This document shows positions 7,951 through 16,078 of a stretch of 35,927 bases of DNA, one piece after another. The stretch's first letter is position 1, and the number at the start of each line of letters is the position of its first letter. The notes under the pieces were generated by a model, which saw only the letters and a list, made by a program, of their open reading frames with translations, made no database searches and was not told the DNA's origin. Source of the stretch: Methanomicrobiales archaeon HGW-Methanomicrobiales-2 (GTDB taxonomy: Archaea; Halobacteriota; Methanomicrobia; Methanomicrobiales; Methanoculleaceae); contig PGYL01000021.1 in NCBI GenBank assembly GCA_002839645.1, positions 26,962 through 62,888 on the forward strand, in the 5' to 3' direction. Both the position numbers and the translations under genes were made by a program.

Positions 7951-9462
7951 CTATGCCGTGCTGTTGGCCGGCAGCACCTCGAGGCCGGAGAGGTCCACAC
8001 CCCCTGCCCGGGTCCACTCGACCACCACCGGCCGGGCAGCATCGGAGAAGATCTGGCCGGAGTACGTGACGTTCCTGTTATTCACGATGTATATCAGTGT
8101 CTGTGACCGGTCTCCCGATGCGACAAGATCGATGGTCGAGTTGGAGATGCCCGCATCGATCGTCGAGTTCACCGGGGGTTCCATGGGGGAGCACCCCAGT
8201 ACTGCCCCGATACCGTCGACGCCCGCCGGATCGGTCAGGATGAAGTTCCTGATGAGCGCGTTCTCCGTGCCGCAGACGAAGAGGCCCCAGCCGTTCGAAT
8301 GAAGACTCCAGCAGTGCTCCATCACGATTGACGGGTTCGCCGGGACCGGCATGGACTGGAGGATACAGTACGAGATGGGTTTTCGAGAGGTCCCGGGGGT
8401 CGGGACGCGCCCGGTCCCGCTCTCGGTACAGTTGTACAGGAGCATACCGCCCGGGTTGATGACCAGGAACCCGAACGCACTGTTCTCCTCGGCCCGGCAG
8501 TTTATCAGGGACACCTGCCCTCCCGGGAGGTAGAAACCGGACCCGAAGAAGTCGGGATCACCCACCAGATAGTCTTCTGGATAGGGTTTCTGCCCGTTGT
8601 TTCTGCTCGAACAGTTGATGAAGACGCAGTCCCGCTTCTCTGGGTCCCACTCGAAGTGGAACCCGGACTCCAGGTTACCCTCTGCAAGGCAGTTCGTCAC
8701 GCGGAGACCCTCGATGTCGTTTAACTCCGCAAAGTCAAACCCGGTCACCCAGGGGTTGAACGCCCCGTACCTGCCGCAGTCGATCGCGGCGCAGTTCTCG
8801 TAGCGGACGTTTCGGATCGTCCTGTTCTCCGACCCCCAGGCGTTGTGCAGGAACCCATACGTCCCGGTGTCCACGGCCCGGCAGTTGACAAACTCAACGC
8901 CTTCGAGGATGGGGGCGTAAACATTCGGGTTGTGGAGCAGGAGAAAGACTGCCTGGATGCTCGCGTCGGCAGTACCCGTGATGTTGTAGACCCGGGTGTC
9001 GCTCGCATAGATGGTGAGTACGCCAAGCCACTGGTCGAGGTCGAGGGTCGTGCTCGTACTCGTATTCACGTAGCCGGACCCCGTGATGCGAAACCCGTCC
9101 AGGGTAACATGCTCCTTTGAGACGTTGAGGATCCCGTTCCGGCTGAACTCGAGGAAGGTTGCTTCCGGGCCCTGGCCGAGAAGCGTCGCCCCGGCGGCGG
9201 GAACGACGCTTCCCGAGCAGTTGAACGTGCCGTTGGAGAGAATGACCGTGCCGCCTTCCGGCAGTGCCGCGAGCGCCGCCTGGATCTCCACGTGGTCGTC
9301 GAGGCCGTCGCAGGTGTAGTTCGCCTGTACTTTTGCTCCGGGACTGCTGTCGCCTGCCGCCACAAGAAGCGACGTCACCGGTGCTGCAGCAGCACTCTGG
9401 ACGAGCAGGAGGCCGATAACTACGCCAGCCAGGAGAATGATCGAGGGGTGTAACCGGGGCAC
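7951..9462 (-). CDS. Secreted beta-helix protein (paralogue 3)
   Basis: 503 residues. Residues 1-27 are a typical signal peptide (hydrophobic core LLAGVVIGLLLV, Ala-rich cleavage region). The rest is the parallel beta-helix with the same landmarks as the two downstream paralogues: CDGLDDHVEIQAAL, RAVDTGTYGFLHNAWG and FHFEWDPEKRDC. No C-terminal anchor, CARDB, dockerin or sorting signal is visible, so it is probably released or held by a partner. The start is GTG at 9462; nearby ATGs (9472, 9475) are out of frame. A TATA box at 9482-9490 on the same strand would begin transcription within a few bases of the GTG, suggesting a leaderless message. It is first in the minus-strand series, with about 300 bases to the next member, so each probably has its own promoter. 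Confidence 0.87.
   Translation of the reverse strand: MPRLHPSIILLAGVVIGLLLVQSAAAAPVTSLLVAAGDSSPGAKVQANYTCDGLDDHVEIQAALAALPEGGTVILSNGTFNCSGSVVPAAGATLLGQGPEATFLEFSRNGILNVSKEHVTLDGFRITGSGYVNTSTSTTLDLDQWLGVLTIYASDTRVYNITGTADASIQAVFLLLHNPNVYAPILEGVEFVNCRAVDTGTYGFLHNAWGSENRTIRNVRYENCAAIDCGRYGAFNPWVTGFDFAELNDIEGLRVTNCLAEGNLESGFHFEWDPEKRDCVFINCSSRNNGQKPYPEDYLVGDPDFFGSGFYLPGGQVSLINCRAEENSAFGFLVINPGGMLLYNCTESGTGRVPTPGTSRKPISYCILQSMPVPANPSIVMEHCWSLHSNGWGLFVCGTENALIRNFILTDPAGVDGIGAVLGCSPMEPPVNSTIDAGISNSTIDLVASGDRSQTLIYIVNNRNVTYSGQIFSDAARPVVVEWTRAGGVDLSGLEVLPANSTA
8626..8763 (-). repeat. Partner of the 6731-6868 near-identical block
   Basis: Second copy of the 138-base segment shared by beta-helix paralogues 2 and 3, with four mismatches. 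Paralogue 1 is only about 85% similar by eye in the matching part (around 4640-4770). Confidence 0.85.
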
Positions 9463-9481
9463 GACCAGACATCATCACGGG

Positions 9482-9490
9482 ATTATAAAA
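9482..9490 (-). promoter_or_regulatory. TATA box of beta-helix paralogue 3
   Basis: The minus strand reads TTTTATAAT, about 24 bases before the GTG at 9462. It supports this non-ATG start and a leaderless transcript. Confidence 0.5.
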
Positions 9491-9703
9491 ATCGATGGGT
9501 GAGAAAAAAGGGTCATACCCCCTAAGAAGCCAGGTTTCAGAGCTCAGGGGCAACGACCGGCAGCGGCTTCGCCTGCACGGCGGTATTGCCCCGGATCCCA
9601 CGGGGAGGAGCCCCCTGATAGCCGGCCTATGGGCCGGATACAGAAGATGAAAACGGGAGCCGGACGGACCGAATGGCGGGGCGATGCCGGCCGCCGGTGG
9701 AAT

Positions 9704-9713
9704 TGTATATAAT
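9704..9713 (+). promoter_or_regulatory. TATA box of the zinc-ribbon gene
   Basis: TGTATATAAT lies about 29 bases before the ATG at 9738. The expected transcription start is close to that ATG and downstream of the earlier in-frame ATG at 9729, which favours 9738 as the true start. Confidence 0.55.
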
Positions 9714-9737
9714 GGAATACAATATTTAATGGAATAT

Positions 9738-10385
9738 ATGTCCAGCAAGAAGGAAGTCACCATCGGGATCACCATCAACCTCGAGAACTACGAAAACCTC
9801 CGCCTCGAGGTCGAGGGGGATGTAGAGACCCATGAGGATGTAGACGACCTTATCACGTTCCTTGACGGGATGCTTGCCCGGCTCGGGCGCGGTGATCAGG
9901 CGACCGCCGAGCGTGTGGATGCATACCGGCGGCGCGTTCTCGCGGTCAGACCTGCGGAGCCGCGAGCACCGGCCGCAAAACCGGTGCCGGAGGAGAAGGC
10001 TGCCGGCCCGGAGGCACCAGAGACCCCCGAAACGGAACCGGCACACGAAGGGGAGGGGAGAACCTGCCCTTCGCCCGACGTCATCGAGGCAGCTATTCCT
10101 CCGGCGCCGGAACACCCGGAGCCACCCCGGATCCCCCAACCACCCGTAAAATTGGAAGAGAAGGTTCCGGCAGAACCGGAGGCAGCCGCGGAACCGGTAC
10201 CATCGGAACCGGTACTATCGGAACAGGCACCACCGGCGCAGGAACCAGTCGCCGCAAAGCCACCCGCCGCTCCGGGAGAGGAGGTCTGCGAGATGTGCGG
10301 AGCAGGAGTGACGAAATCTCAGGCAAAGCTCTCTCAGCTCTTCATGAGCAAAACCCTCTGCAAGAAATGCATGGAACAGCCGTAA
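9738..10385 (+). CDS. Zinc-ribbon protein with acidic proline-rich middle, unknown function
   Basis: 215 residues from the ATG chosen by promoter spacing (9729 is an alternative). Three parts: an N-terminal folded region of about 65 residues (VTIGITINLENYENLRLEVEG, then an acidic helix-like stretch through DAYRRRVLAV); a long low-complexity middle rich in Pro, Ala and Glu (about 70-180); and a C-terminal CEMC-x(n)-CKKC zinc ribbon in the last 35 residues, including TKSQAKLSQLFMSKTLC. No known enzyme motif. The flexible linker between two small domains suggests a tethering or binding role. It sits 75 bases upstream of cdc6, which has its own TATA box. A nucleic-acid link would be inference only. 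Confidence 0.82.
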   Translation: MSSKKEVTIGITINLENYENLRLEVEGDVETHEDVDDLITFLDGMLARLGRGDQATAERVDAYRRRVLAVRPAEPRAPAAKPVPEEKAAGPEAPETPETEPAHEGEGRTCPSPDVIEAAIPPAPEHPEPPRIPQPPVKLEEKVPAEPEAAAEPVPSEPVLSEQAPPAQEPVAAKPPAAPGEEVCEMCGAGVTKSQAKLSQLFMSKTLCKKCMEQP

Positions 10386-10427
10386 GCCCTCCAGGATCCC
10401 GGGGATGATGAAATAACAACATGGAGG

Positions 10428-10435
10428 TTATAAAT
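10428..10435 (+). promoter_or_regulatory. TATA box of cdc6
   Basis: TTATAAAT is 25-33 bases before the ATG at 10461. An AGAGGA stretch at 10448-10453 could serve as ribosome-binding site if the leader is slightly longer than the spacing predicts. Confidence 0.55.
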
Positions 10436-10460
10436 ACTACTGTTACCAGAGGATTGTATA

Positions 10461-11603
10461 ATGAAGAAGAACCTGCTCATGTGGGAGGAGACGCTTTTTC
10501 GAGACCCGGAAGTCTTCGAGATCGATTACGTCCCTGAGCAGTTCAATCATCGTGATGCCCAGATCCGGGAACTCGCTTTTCAGGTCCGGCCGGGCCTCCG
10601 GGGAGTGAGGCCCCAGAACACCATCTGCCGGGGCCTTCCGGGGACGGGGAAGACGACAAGCGTCAAGAAAGTCCTCGCCGAGATCGAAGAGGCCACGAAG
10701 AAACTCGTCCCCGTCTATATCAACTGCCAGATCGACAACACCAAATTCGCCATCTTCTCGCAGATATACCGCCGGATCACCGGGCACCCACCGCCGGCGA
10801 CAGGCACATCGTTCAAGCAGGTCTTCGATGCCATAGCCCGGGTCCTGCAGCGCGAGGAGCAGGTGCTTTTAGTGGCGCTCGACGACGCAAACTACCTCCT
10901 CTACGAGAACGAGATCAACCAGGTGCTCTATCCGCTGCTGCGCTCTCACGAGGCCTATCCGGGCGTCCGGATCGGTGTGATTGCCATCGTCAGCGACATG
11001 TCCGTCAGCCTGCAGAGCGAGGTCGACGCCCGGGTGGCATCGGTCTTCCGGCCCACCGAGGTCTATTTCCCTCCCTACTCAGGCGAGGAGGTCCACGACA
11101 TCCTTGAAGAAAGGGTCCAGCAGGGGCTCTACCCGAATGTCCTCCGGCCCGAGATGCTGGATCTCGTGGTGGAGCAGACGATGAAGAGCGGCGACCTCCG
11201 CGTCGGTATCGACCTTCTCAAACGGGCAACCCTGAACGCCGAGAAGGAGGCACGCCGTTTTGTCGAGCGCGAGGACGTCTGCAAGGCGTACGAGGTTTCC
11301 CGATATCTTCATCTTTCGTTCTCGCTTCGGGCGCTCAAGGCCGAGGAGAGGGAGGTGCTCGGCAGGATCGCCGAGATGGCGGCTCGCGACGACCTGGAGA
11401 TGAACGCCGGCGACGTCTACCGTTTCGTAAAAGAACAGGTGGCGGTCAGCTACACTAAGTACTATGAGATGATCCAGAAATTTGACGCGATGCGACTCTT
11501 AAATCTCCATTACCGCCAGGGGAGGGGGCGGACCCGGCTGATCAGTCTCCGTTACGATCCCGGGCGCGTGCTGGAGCACCTCCGGCAGGAGCAGACGATT
11601 TGA
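10461..11603 (+). CDS. cdc6: Orc1/Cdc6-type replication initiator (AAA+ ATPase)
   Basis: 380 residues, normal for archaeal Orc1/Cdc6. Walker A is GLPGTGKTT (58-66). The Walker B strand reads LLVALDDAN, with DDAN instead of the usual DDE/DEAD form. A sensor-like strand (VRIGVIAIVSD), an arginine-containing lid region (KSGDLRVGIDLLKRA) and a C-terminal winged helix (about 300-380) follow in the expected order. Family members bind origin recognition boxes and load the MCM helicase. No clear origin recognition box was seen in the 75 bases upstream or in 9463-9737, so an adjacent origin is not claimed. The altered Walker B acid suggests a divergent paralogue (Orc1-2-like) that may bind ATP but hydrolyse it poorly; that is inference. 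Confidence 0.9.
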   Translation: MKKNLLMWEETLFRDPEVFEIDYVPEQFNHRDAQIRELAFQVRPGLRGVRPQNTICRGLPGTGKTTSVKKVLAEIEEATKKLVPVYINCQIDNTKFAIFSQIYRRITGHPPPATGTSFKQVFDAIARVLQREEQVLLVALDDANYLLYENEINQVLYPLLRSHEAYPGVRIGVIAIVSDMSVSLQSEVDARVASVFRPTEVYFPPYSGEEVHDILEERVQQGLYPNVLRPEMLDLVVEQTMKSGDLRVGIDLLKRATLNAEKEARRFVEREDVCKAYEVSRYLHLSFSLRALKAEEREVLGRIAEMAARDDLEMNAGDVYRFVKEQVAVSYTKYYEMIQKFDAMRLLNLHYRQGRGRTRLISLRYDPGRVLEHLRQEQTI

Positions 11604-11652
11604 TAATCCTTATCTGTTCGTCCACCGTTTGTACTCTGATGAGGTTTTCCAC

Positions 11653-12600
11653 ATGCTCAGCGTAAACGAACTGGCACTGGATATTTTTGAAGAACTCTTC
11701 GAATACGCCGAAGAGTTCCATGCCGTCCCGCACGAGCTCGACAATGGCGCACGCGTCGTAGACTGCGGCGTCAGCACGACCGGCGGGTACCTGACCGGGA
11801 GACGGTTCACCGAGATCTGCATGGGCGGACTTGGCGAGGTCAACGTAACGATGGGCCAGATCAAGAACGTCCCGATCCCCTTCGTCGAGGTCAGCACCGA
11901 CTTCCCGGCCATTGCATGCCTCGGCGCCCAGAAAGCGGGCTGGACGGTCAACGTCAACAAGTACTTCGCCATGGGCAGCGGCCCCGCACGGGCGCTCTCC
12001 TTAAAGCCCAAGCACACCTATGAGGTCATCGAGTACGAAGACGAGTTCGATTACGCGGTCATCTGCCTCGAGAGCGACCACCTCCCGAACGCCGCCGTGA
12101 TGGAGAATATCGCCGAGGCCTGCAACGTGGACGTCGCCAACACCTGCGCGGTCGTCGCCCCCACGGCATCGATCGTCGGCTCGGTCCAGGTCGCCGGTCG
12201 CTGTGTCGAGACCGCGGTCTACAAGTTAAACGAGCTCGGCTTTGACACGAGGAAGATCACCGCCGGTATCGGCCATGCCCCGATCGCCCCCGTCAAGAAG
12301 GACGGCACGAAGGCGATGGGCAGCACCAACGACGCCACGATCTACCACGGCAGTATCATGCTGACGATGAACGCCCCCGAGATCAAGGACTACCTGGATC
12401 GGCTCCCGAGCAACAAGTCCAAGGGATACGGAAAACCGTTCTACGAGATCTTCAAGGAAGCCAACTTCGACTTCTACCAGATCGACACCTCGCTCTTCTC
12501 GCCGGCCGAGGTCGTCATCAACGAGCTCTCCGAGGGTGTCGTCTACCACGTGGGAGCCGTCAACCCCGATGTGACGCTGAAGTCCTTCGGGTTCATCTAA
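11653..12600 (+). CDS. mch: Methenyltetrahydromethanopterin cyclohydrolase
   Basis: 315 residues, the usual Mch length. The enzyme interconverts 5,10-methenyl- and N5-formyl-tetrahydromethanopterin, a cytoplasmic step in methanogenesis from CO2. Recognisable stretches are the N-terminal LSVNELALDIFEEL, CGVSTTGGYLTGRRFTEICMGGLG, GSGPARALSLKPK and GIGHAPIAPVKKDGTKAMGSTNDA, plus the C-terminal YHVGAVNPDV. The ATG at 11653 is preceded by GAGG at 11641-11644 at good spacing; a TTG 24 bases upstream keeps the frame but has no such support. It follows cdc6 by about 50 bases and is followed by a T-rich terminator. It is the clearest marker that the window comes from a methanogen or close relative. 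Confidence 0.97.
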   Translation: MLSVNELALDIFEELFEYAEEFHAVPHELDNGARVVDCGVSTTGGYLTGRRFTEICMGGLGEVNVTMGQIKNVPIPFVEVSTDFPAIACLGAQKAGWTVNVNKYFAMGSGPARALSLKPKHTYEVIEYEDEFDYAVICLESDHLPNAAVMENIAEACNVDVANTCAVVAPTASIVGSVQVAGRCVETAVYKLNELGFDTRKITAGIGHAPIAPVKKDGTKAMGSTNDATIYHGSIMLTMNAPEIKDYLDRLPSNKSKGYGKPFYEIFKEANFDFYQIDTSLFSPAEVVINELSEGVVYHVGAVNPDVTLKSFGFI

Positions 12601-12605
12601 CCCAA

Positions 12606-12613
12606 TTTTTTTT
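12606..12613 (+). terminator. T-tract terminator of mch
   Basis: Eight consecutive T residues start six bases behind the mch stop codon, the usual form of an archaeal intrinsic terminator. Confidence 0.6.
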
Positions 12614-12689
12614 GCAAGGCGCCTATCCGAAACCTCCGGTAGGCAACACGTTTATCCGTCACGGTGCAAAACACTATAAGGCATCCACA

Positions 12690-12763
12690 GGGCTTGTGGT
12701 CTAGCTGGTTATGACGTCGCCCTTACACGGCGAAGATCCCCGGTTCGAATCCGGGCAGGCCCA
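12690..12763 (+). tRNA. tRNA-Val (anticodon UAC)
   Basis: 74 bases fold into a complete cloverleaf: acceptor stem GGGCTTG/CAGGCCC (one G-T wobble), a 4-bp D stem with GGTT in the loop, anticodon stem TCGCC/GGCGA with loop CTTACAC (anticodon TAC, reading GTA), a 5-base variable loop and T stem CCCGG/CCGGG with TTCGAAT. The discriminator is A; CCA is not encoded. A TATA-like element at 12649-12657 (CGTTTATCC) could start transcription near 12680. No intron. Confidence 0.96.
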
Positions 12764-12870
12764 TCGATTCCGTCTGTTTTCAAGATCGAAACTAACCAGG
12801 GGTATTCCCGAGATAGTGTCTCCAGTTCAGATTTTCCGTCCAGTTTATGCAGAGTTGCTCCAGAAACCTC

Positions 12871-14514
12871 TCAGGCGGACTCAAGAGAGTTAAAAACAAA
12901 GGGAGCAGGGCTGGACCATCCCCCCCGCCGAACCCCAACCACCACCAGCAGCCCCACCAGCACCAAAACAACCCCAAACCCGGGTGCCTCCGCCGCCGCA
13001 GGGGTCGATGCAGGAGCCGCAGCCGCAACGACCGTAGGCAGATCGGGCGCCGGCGAGGGTGCCGCGACCTGCAGCTCGATCGTCCGGTTCGTCTTCTCCA
13101 CGAGGGCCCCGGTCGTATTGTAGGCGCTCACGGCAAGCAGCCATGTCCCCGCCGGCATCGCCGCGGTCTTTGTAAATGCATGCCCGAACTCGTAGTTGGC
13201 ACTCCCAAGATACCCGCCCTCGAACTCGCGCACCAGGCAGCCGGTGAACGTGAACCGCCCCAGCGTCTCGCTCTCGTAGACGTAGGTGACAATCTGGTCG
13301 TCGGGGATGTAGCGGTAGGCGCTGCCGGCACCCGTCAGCGTCGTTGCGATCGGCCGTGTCACCCCATAGAACGTCAGGTTCTCCCCCTGCACGATCGTCA
13401 CCTGCACCGGGGTCGTATCGACAGTCTTTCTGCTGTCGTTCACGACCGTGCTGAAGTAGTTCTCACGCACCGGCTCATCCGTGATCTCCGCACGGGTGTA
13501 CACGACCCGGGTCTCAGGAGGGTGCGCCACCATCTTCCCGGTTGCCGACGCGGCCGTGCCGGTCGCTCTGTCCATCCACGCCATCGAGGGTTCGCCGATA
13601 TCGTAGTGCGTGAACGCCGTATGGTCGGCGTCTAAAAGACCGTTCGCTAGAATCGCGGCAAGTTCGACCTGCAGGGTCGCGGAGGTGTTGCCTATGTTAT
13701 AGATGAGGCAGTCGTTCTCTGCGGCGGCGATGGTGTCGATCGCCGTCCCCGGGAGGTTGTTTGCCACCTCGATGGCGTTGTTCGCCTGCCACCGGTCCGG
13801 AATCTCATACCCGGCGTCGCCAATCCGGAAGTATCCCGGGAACCAGTCGAGGTAGACACGCAGCGGCGGCGTCCGGTTCTCTGCCCAGTTAATCACGTTC
13901 TGTTTATTCACCTCGGGGCGGAACGTACCGAGCGACGCGTGGGTCGTCCCGAAGGCGATCCCTTTCTCCACCCGCTCTCCGGCAACATCCCCGTCCAGCC
14001 CTTCTACCACCAGCGTGTAGGTTCCGGCAGTCAGATCCCGCGTGATCGGCTCCAGAGTCCCGCCGCTGACATCGGTGTAACTACCCATCCCCCGGGTTAC
14101 GCCGCCCTGCACCAGGGCAAGGTAGTAGGTATGGGTCACCAGCAGCTTGTTGCTGCCGTTCGTAACTCCCCCCGGCGTGGTGATCGCGTCCGGGGCTAAC
14201 AGCCCTCCCCATTTTTCCGGAACAAGGCTCATCTCCACCGAACTCTCCGGCGTAACACCGGTCTCATTGACGCTGCTCATCACCGTGCGGAGAACAACGC
14301 CGCTATCGTCTTTGAGTAAGACCCGGATGTTTCCGGGGTGCTCCAGCAGTTCGGGGAAGACTCCGTAGACGTAGAAGTCCCGCATCTCGGCAAAGGCGGC
14401 CTCGTTTACGGAAGGCTCCGTGATAGTGAGGTTCCCGGCAGTTACAGCAGGTATAGCCAGAGATACAGAGATGAAGAGGATTATGACGGTCCACACCGGT
14501 TTTATCAGGCTCAT
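12871..14514 (-). CDS. Secreted surface protein with PGF-CTERM-like C-terminal signal
   Basis: 547 residues. Signal peptide 1-26, then a long beta-rich extracellular region with several N-glycosylation sequons (NLT, NGS, NRT, NDS, NTS, NTT). It ends in an Ala/Pro/Ser-rich stretch (485-509), APGFG (510-514), a hydrophobic helix (515-528) and RR (529-530). This tripartite tail is the PGF-CTERM type recognised by archaeosortases, but 17 more residues (GGWSSPAPFV and on) follow the arginines, where family members normally stop within a few residues. The start at 14514 has an AAAGGAT stretch upstream and a TATA box (GATAAATA, 14551-14558). No enzymatic motif. Tentatively an S-layer-associated or ligand-binding surface protein. 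Confidence 0.87.
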   Translation of the reverse strand: MSLIKPVWTVIILFISVSLAIPAVTAGNLTITEPSVNEAAFAEMRDFYVYGVFPELLEHPGNIRVLLKDDSGVVLRTVMSSVNETGVTPESSVEMSLVPEKWGGLLAPDAITTPGGVTNGSNKLLVTHTYYLALVQGGVTRGMGSYTDVSGGTLEPITRDLTAGTYTLVVEGLDGDVAGERVEKGIAFGTTHASLGTFRPEVNKQNVINWAENRTPPLRVYLDWFPGYFRIGDAGYEIPDRWQANNAIEVANNLPGTAIDTIAAAENDCLIYNIGNTSATLQVELAAILANGLLDADHTAFTHYDIGEPSMAWMDRATGTAASATGKMVAHPPETRVVYTRAEITDEPVRENYFSTVVNDSRKTVDTTPVQVTIVQGENLTFYGVTRPIATTLTGAGSAYRYIPDDQIVTYVYESETLGRFTFTGCLVREFEGGYLGSANYEFGHAFTKTAAMPAGTWLLAVSAYNTTGALVEKTNRTIELQVAAPSPAPDLPTVVAAAAPASTPAAAEAPGFGVVLVLVGLLVVVGVRRGGWSSPAPFVFNSLESA

Positions 14515-14817
14515 GATTGAAGGAAGATCCTTTCGGGTATTAAATTGTCGTATTTATCGGGCACCAGAGAGCACAGAGAATTGAAATATATGCGATTTAC
14601 GCACCGGAAGACAATAAATTGGCTGCAAAGCGCGGCTCCGGGACCGTGCGGAACCGCCAGGCTCCTCCGGTCCCCCGTGGAGGAGCGGAGGCCCTCGAGT
14701 GGATGGTTTTCCCGTTATCATTTCGTAAAATACTAGATATGCCCCGACAAACAGCATGCAGGGCATACACCGGGGGAGGCGCCCGACGACTTCCTCCGAT
14801 CATTTCAGGGTTCAATC
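14515..14817. other. Divergent promoter region
   Basis: This gap serves two genes. The minus-strand promoter of the surface protein lies at 14551-14558. For the plus-strand hydrolase a TATA-like TAAAATACT lies at 14726-14734, giving a leader of about 60 bases. No gene or repeat is evident in the rest. Confidence 0.45.
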
Positions 14818-15840
14818 ATGTCAGGCAACAGGTTCTTGGGATATCCCATGCTGCTTCTCGTATTTACCGTTGCAGCGGTGCTGTTCGCACTCTGCACCAC
14901 GACCGACCAGAAGAACGCCACATCAGGCGTCTCCATAACAAAAACCGAGGGTGATACCCACGAGGGCTACATCAACGTCACCGGCGGCCGGGTCTGGTTC
15001 CGCATCGTTGGTGCAGACAGCCCCGGTACACCCCTTCTGGTCCTCCACGGGGGACCGGGGGCGACACACGATTACCTCGAGCCGCTTGAGGCCCTCGCGG
15101 ATGAGAGGCCGGTCGTCTTCTACGACCAGCTCGGGTGCGGGAACTCCGATCATCCAGACGACCCCGCTCTCTGGACGGTGGAACGGTATGTCGGGGAAGT
15201 CGGCGAGGTCCGGGATGCGCTCGGGCTCGACCGGGTGCACCTTCTCGGGCAGTCCTGGGGAGGCGCGCTCGGGACCGCATACGTGCTTGATGCAGAACCC
15301 GACGGTGTGGAGAGCCTGATCCTCTCCGCGCCGCTGCTTGACGCGAACCGGTGGGTTGCCGACCAGCGGGCGCACCTTGCGGCGTTCCCCGAAGGGATGC
15401 AGGAGGTTGTCCGGGAGGCGGAGTCGACCGGGAACTTCGATTCTCCCGAGTACCAGGAAGCCATGATGACGTACTACTCCCGGCACGTCTGCCGCCTCTC
15501 CCCCTGGCCCGAATGCCTGAACCGGTCCTTTGAGAGACTCACCGTACCGATCTACCTGCAGATGTGGGGACCGAGCGAGTTTACCTGTACGGGAACGCTC
15601 CGGACGTTCAACGTCACCGACCGGCTGGGGGAGATCCCGGCCCCGGTGCTCTTCACCTGCGGGGAGCACGACGAAGCATCGCCGGCGACCATGGCACACT
15701 TCCAGGGCCTGGTGCCGGGGTCGGAGCTGGCGGTCTTCGAAGGCGCCTCGCACGAGCATCACCTGGAAGAGGCCGATGCATACCTCGCGGCCGTGCGGGG
15801 GTTCATGCACTGTGCGACGGGCCGAAGGGCCGGAGCTTGA
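14818..15840 (+). CDS. Membrane-anchored proline-iminopeptidase-like alpha/beta hydrolase (S33)
   Basis: 340 residues. One N-terminal hydrophobic helix (about 8-26) is followed by a Thr/Ser-rich spacer, so the enzyme is probably outside the membrane; FALC is a poor lipobox, so lipoprotein processing is doubtful. The catalytic domain has the family's oxyanion motif HGGPG (77-81), the YDQLGCGNSD strand, the nucleophile elbow GQSWGG with Ser146, the acid Asp285 (GEHDEAS) and His312 (GASHEHH). This set and order are typical of proline iminopeptidases, which remove N-terminal proline from peptides. The cap domain (about 180-260) carries two cysteine-containing stretches that could form a disulfide in an exported protein. 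Exact substrate unknown. A short perfect hairpin begins immediately after the stop codon. Confidence 0.88.
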   Translation: MSGNRFLGYPMLLLVFTVAAVLFALCTTTDQKNATSGVSITKTEGDTHEGYINVTGGRVWFRIVGADSPGTPLLVLHGGPGATHDYLEPLEALADERPVVFYDQLGCGNSDHPDDPALWTVERYVGEVGEVRDALGLDRVHLLGQSWGGALGTAYVLDAEPDGVESLILSAPLLDANRWVADQRAHLAAFPEGMQEVVREAESTGNFDSPEYQEAMMTYYSRHVCRLSPWPECLNRSFERLTVPIYLQMWGPSEFTCTGTLRTFNVTDRLGEIPAPVLFTCGEHDEASPATMAHFQGLVPGSELAVFEGASHEHHLEEADAYLAAVRGFMHCATGRRAGA

Positions 15841-15859
15841 GAAAACGCTTCGCGTTTTC
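15841..15859 (+). terminator. Perfect 8-bp hairpin directly behind the hydrolase stop
   Basis: GAAAACGC-TTC-GCGTTTTC, directly after the TGA. The T-run inside the 3' arm could assist termination. It may also be a dispersed palindromic repeat, which one window cannot decide. Confidence 0.5.
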
Positions 15860-16037
15860 GAGTTGCGACGCCTCGTAGGTGCAAGTTGGACGTTTTTACC
15901 AGTTGTGCAGGCCGGGGGCACAGCAGGCGCCACCGCTTATCCCTCATCCCGGAACCCATAACTGCAGGCGGCATCGCCGGCACTCCCGGACAGGCGAAAG
16001 GATGCCCACGACCACACCGGGGTTTCGGGTATCGAAA

Positions 16038-16047
16038 CCTATATAGC
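16038..16047 (+). promoter_or_regulatory. TATA box of the Mop gene
   Basis: CCTATATAGC lies 32-41 bases before the ATG at 16079, consistent with a leader of only a few bases. Confidence 0.5.
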
Positions 16048-16078
16048 CCGGATGGCCGGACTACAGTCGCGGTGTATC

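Noticed and set aside
10386-10460. Replication origin beside cdc6
   Set aside because: No clear origin recognition box or AT-rich unwinding element was seen in the gap or in 9463-9737.
12690-12870. tRNA-Val as an integration (att) site
   Set aside because: No duplicated tRNA 3' end, integrase or phage-like gene was seen nearby.
14619-14954. 111-codon frame upstream of the hydrolase
   Set aside because: No start signal, domain or plausible composition; it covers the promoter region and overlaps the hydrolase start.
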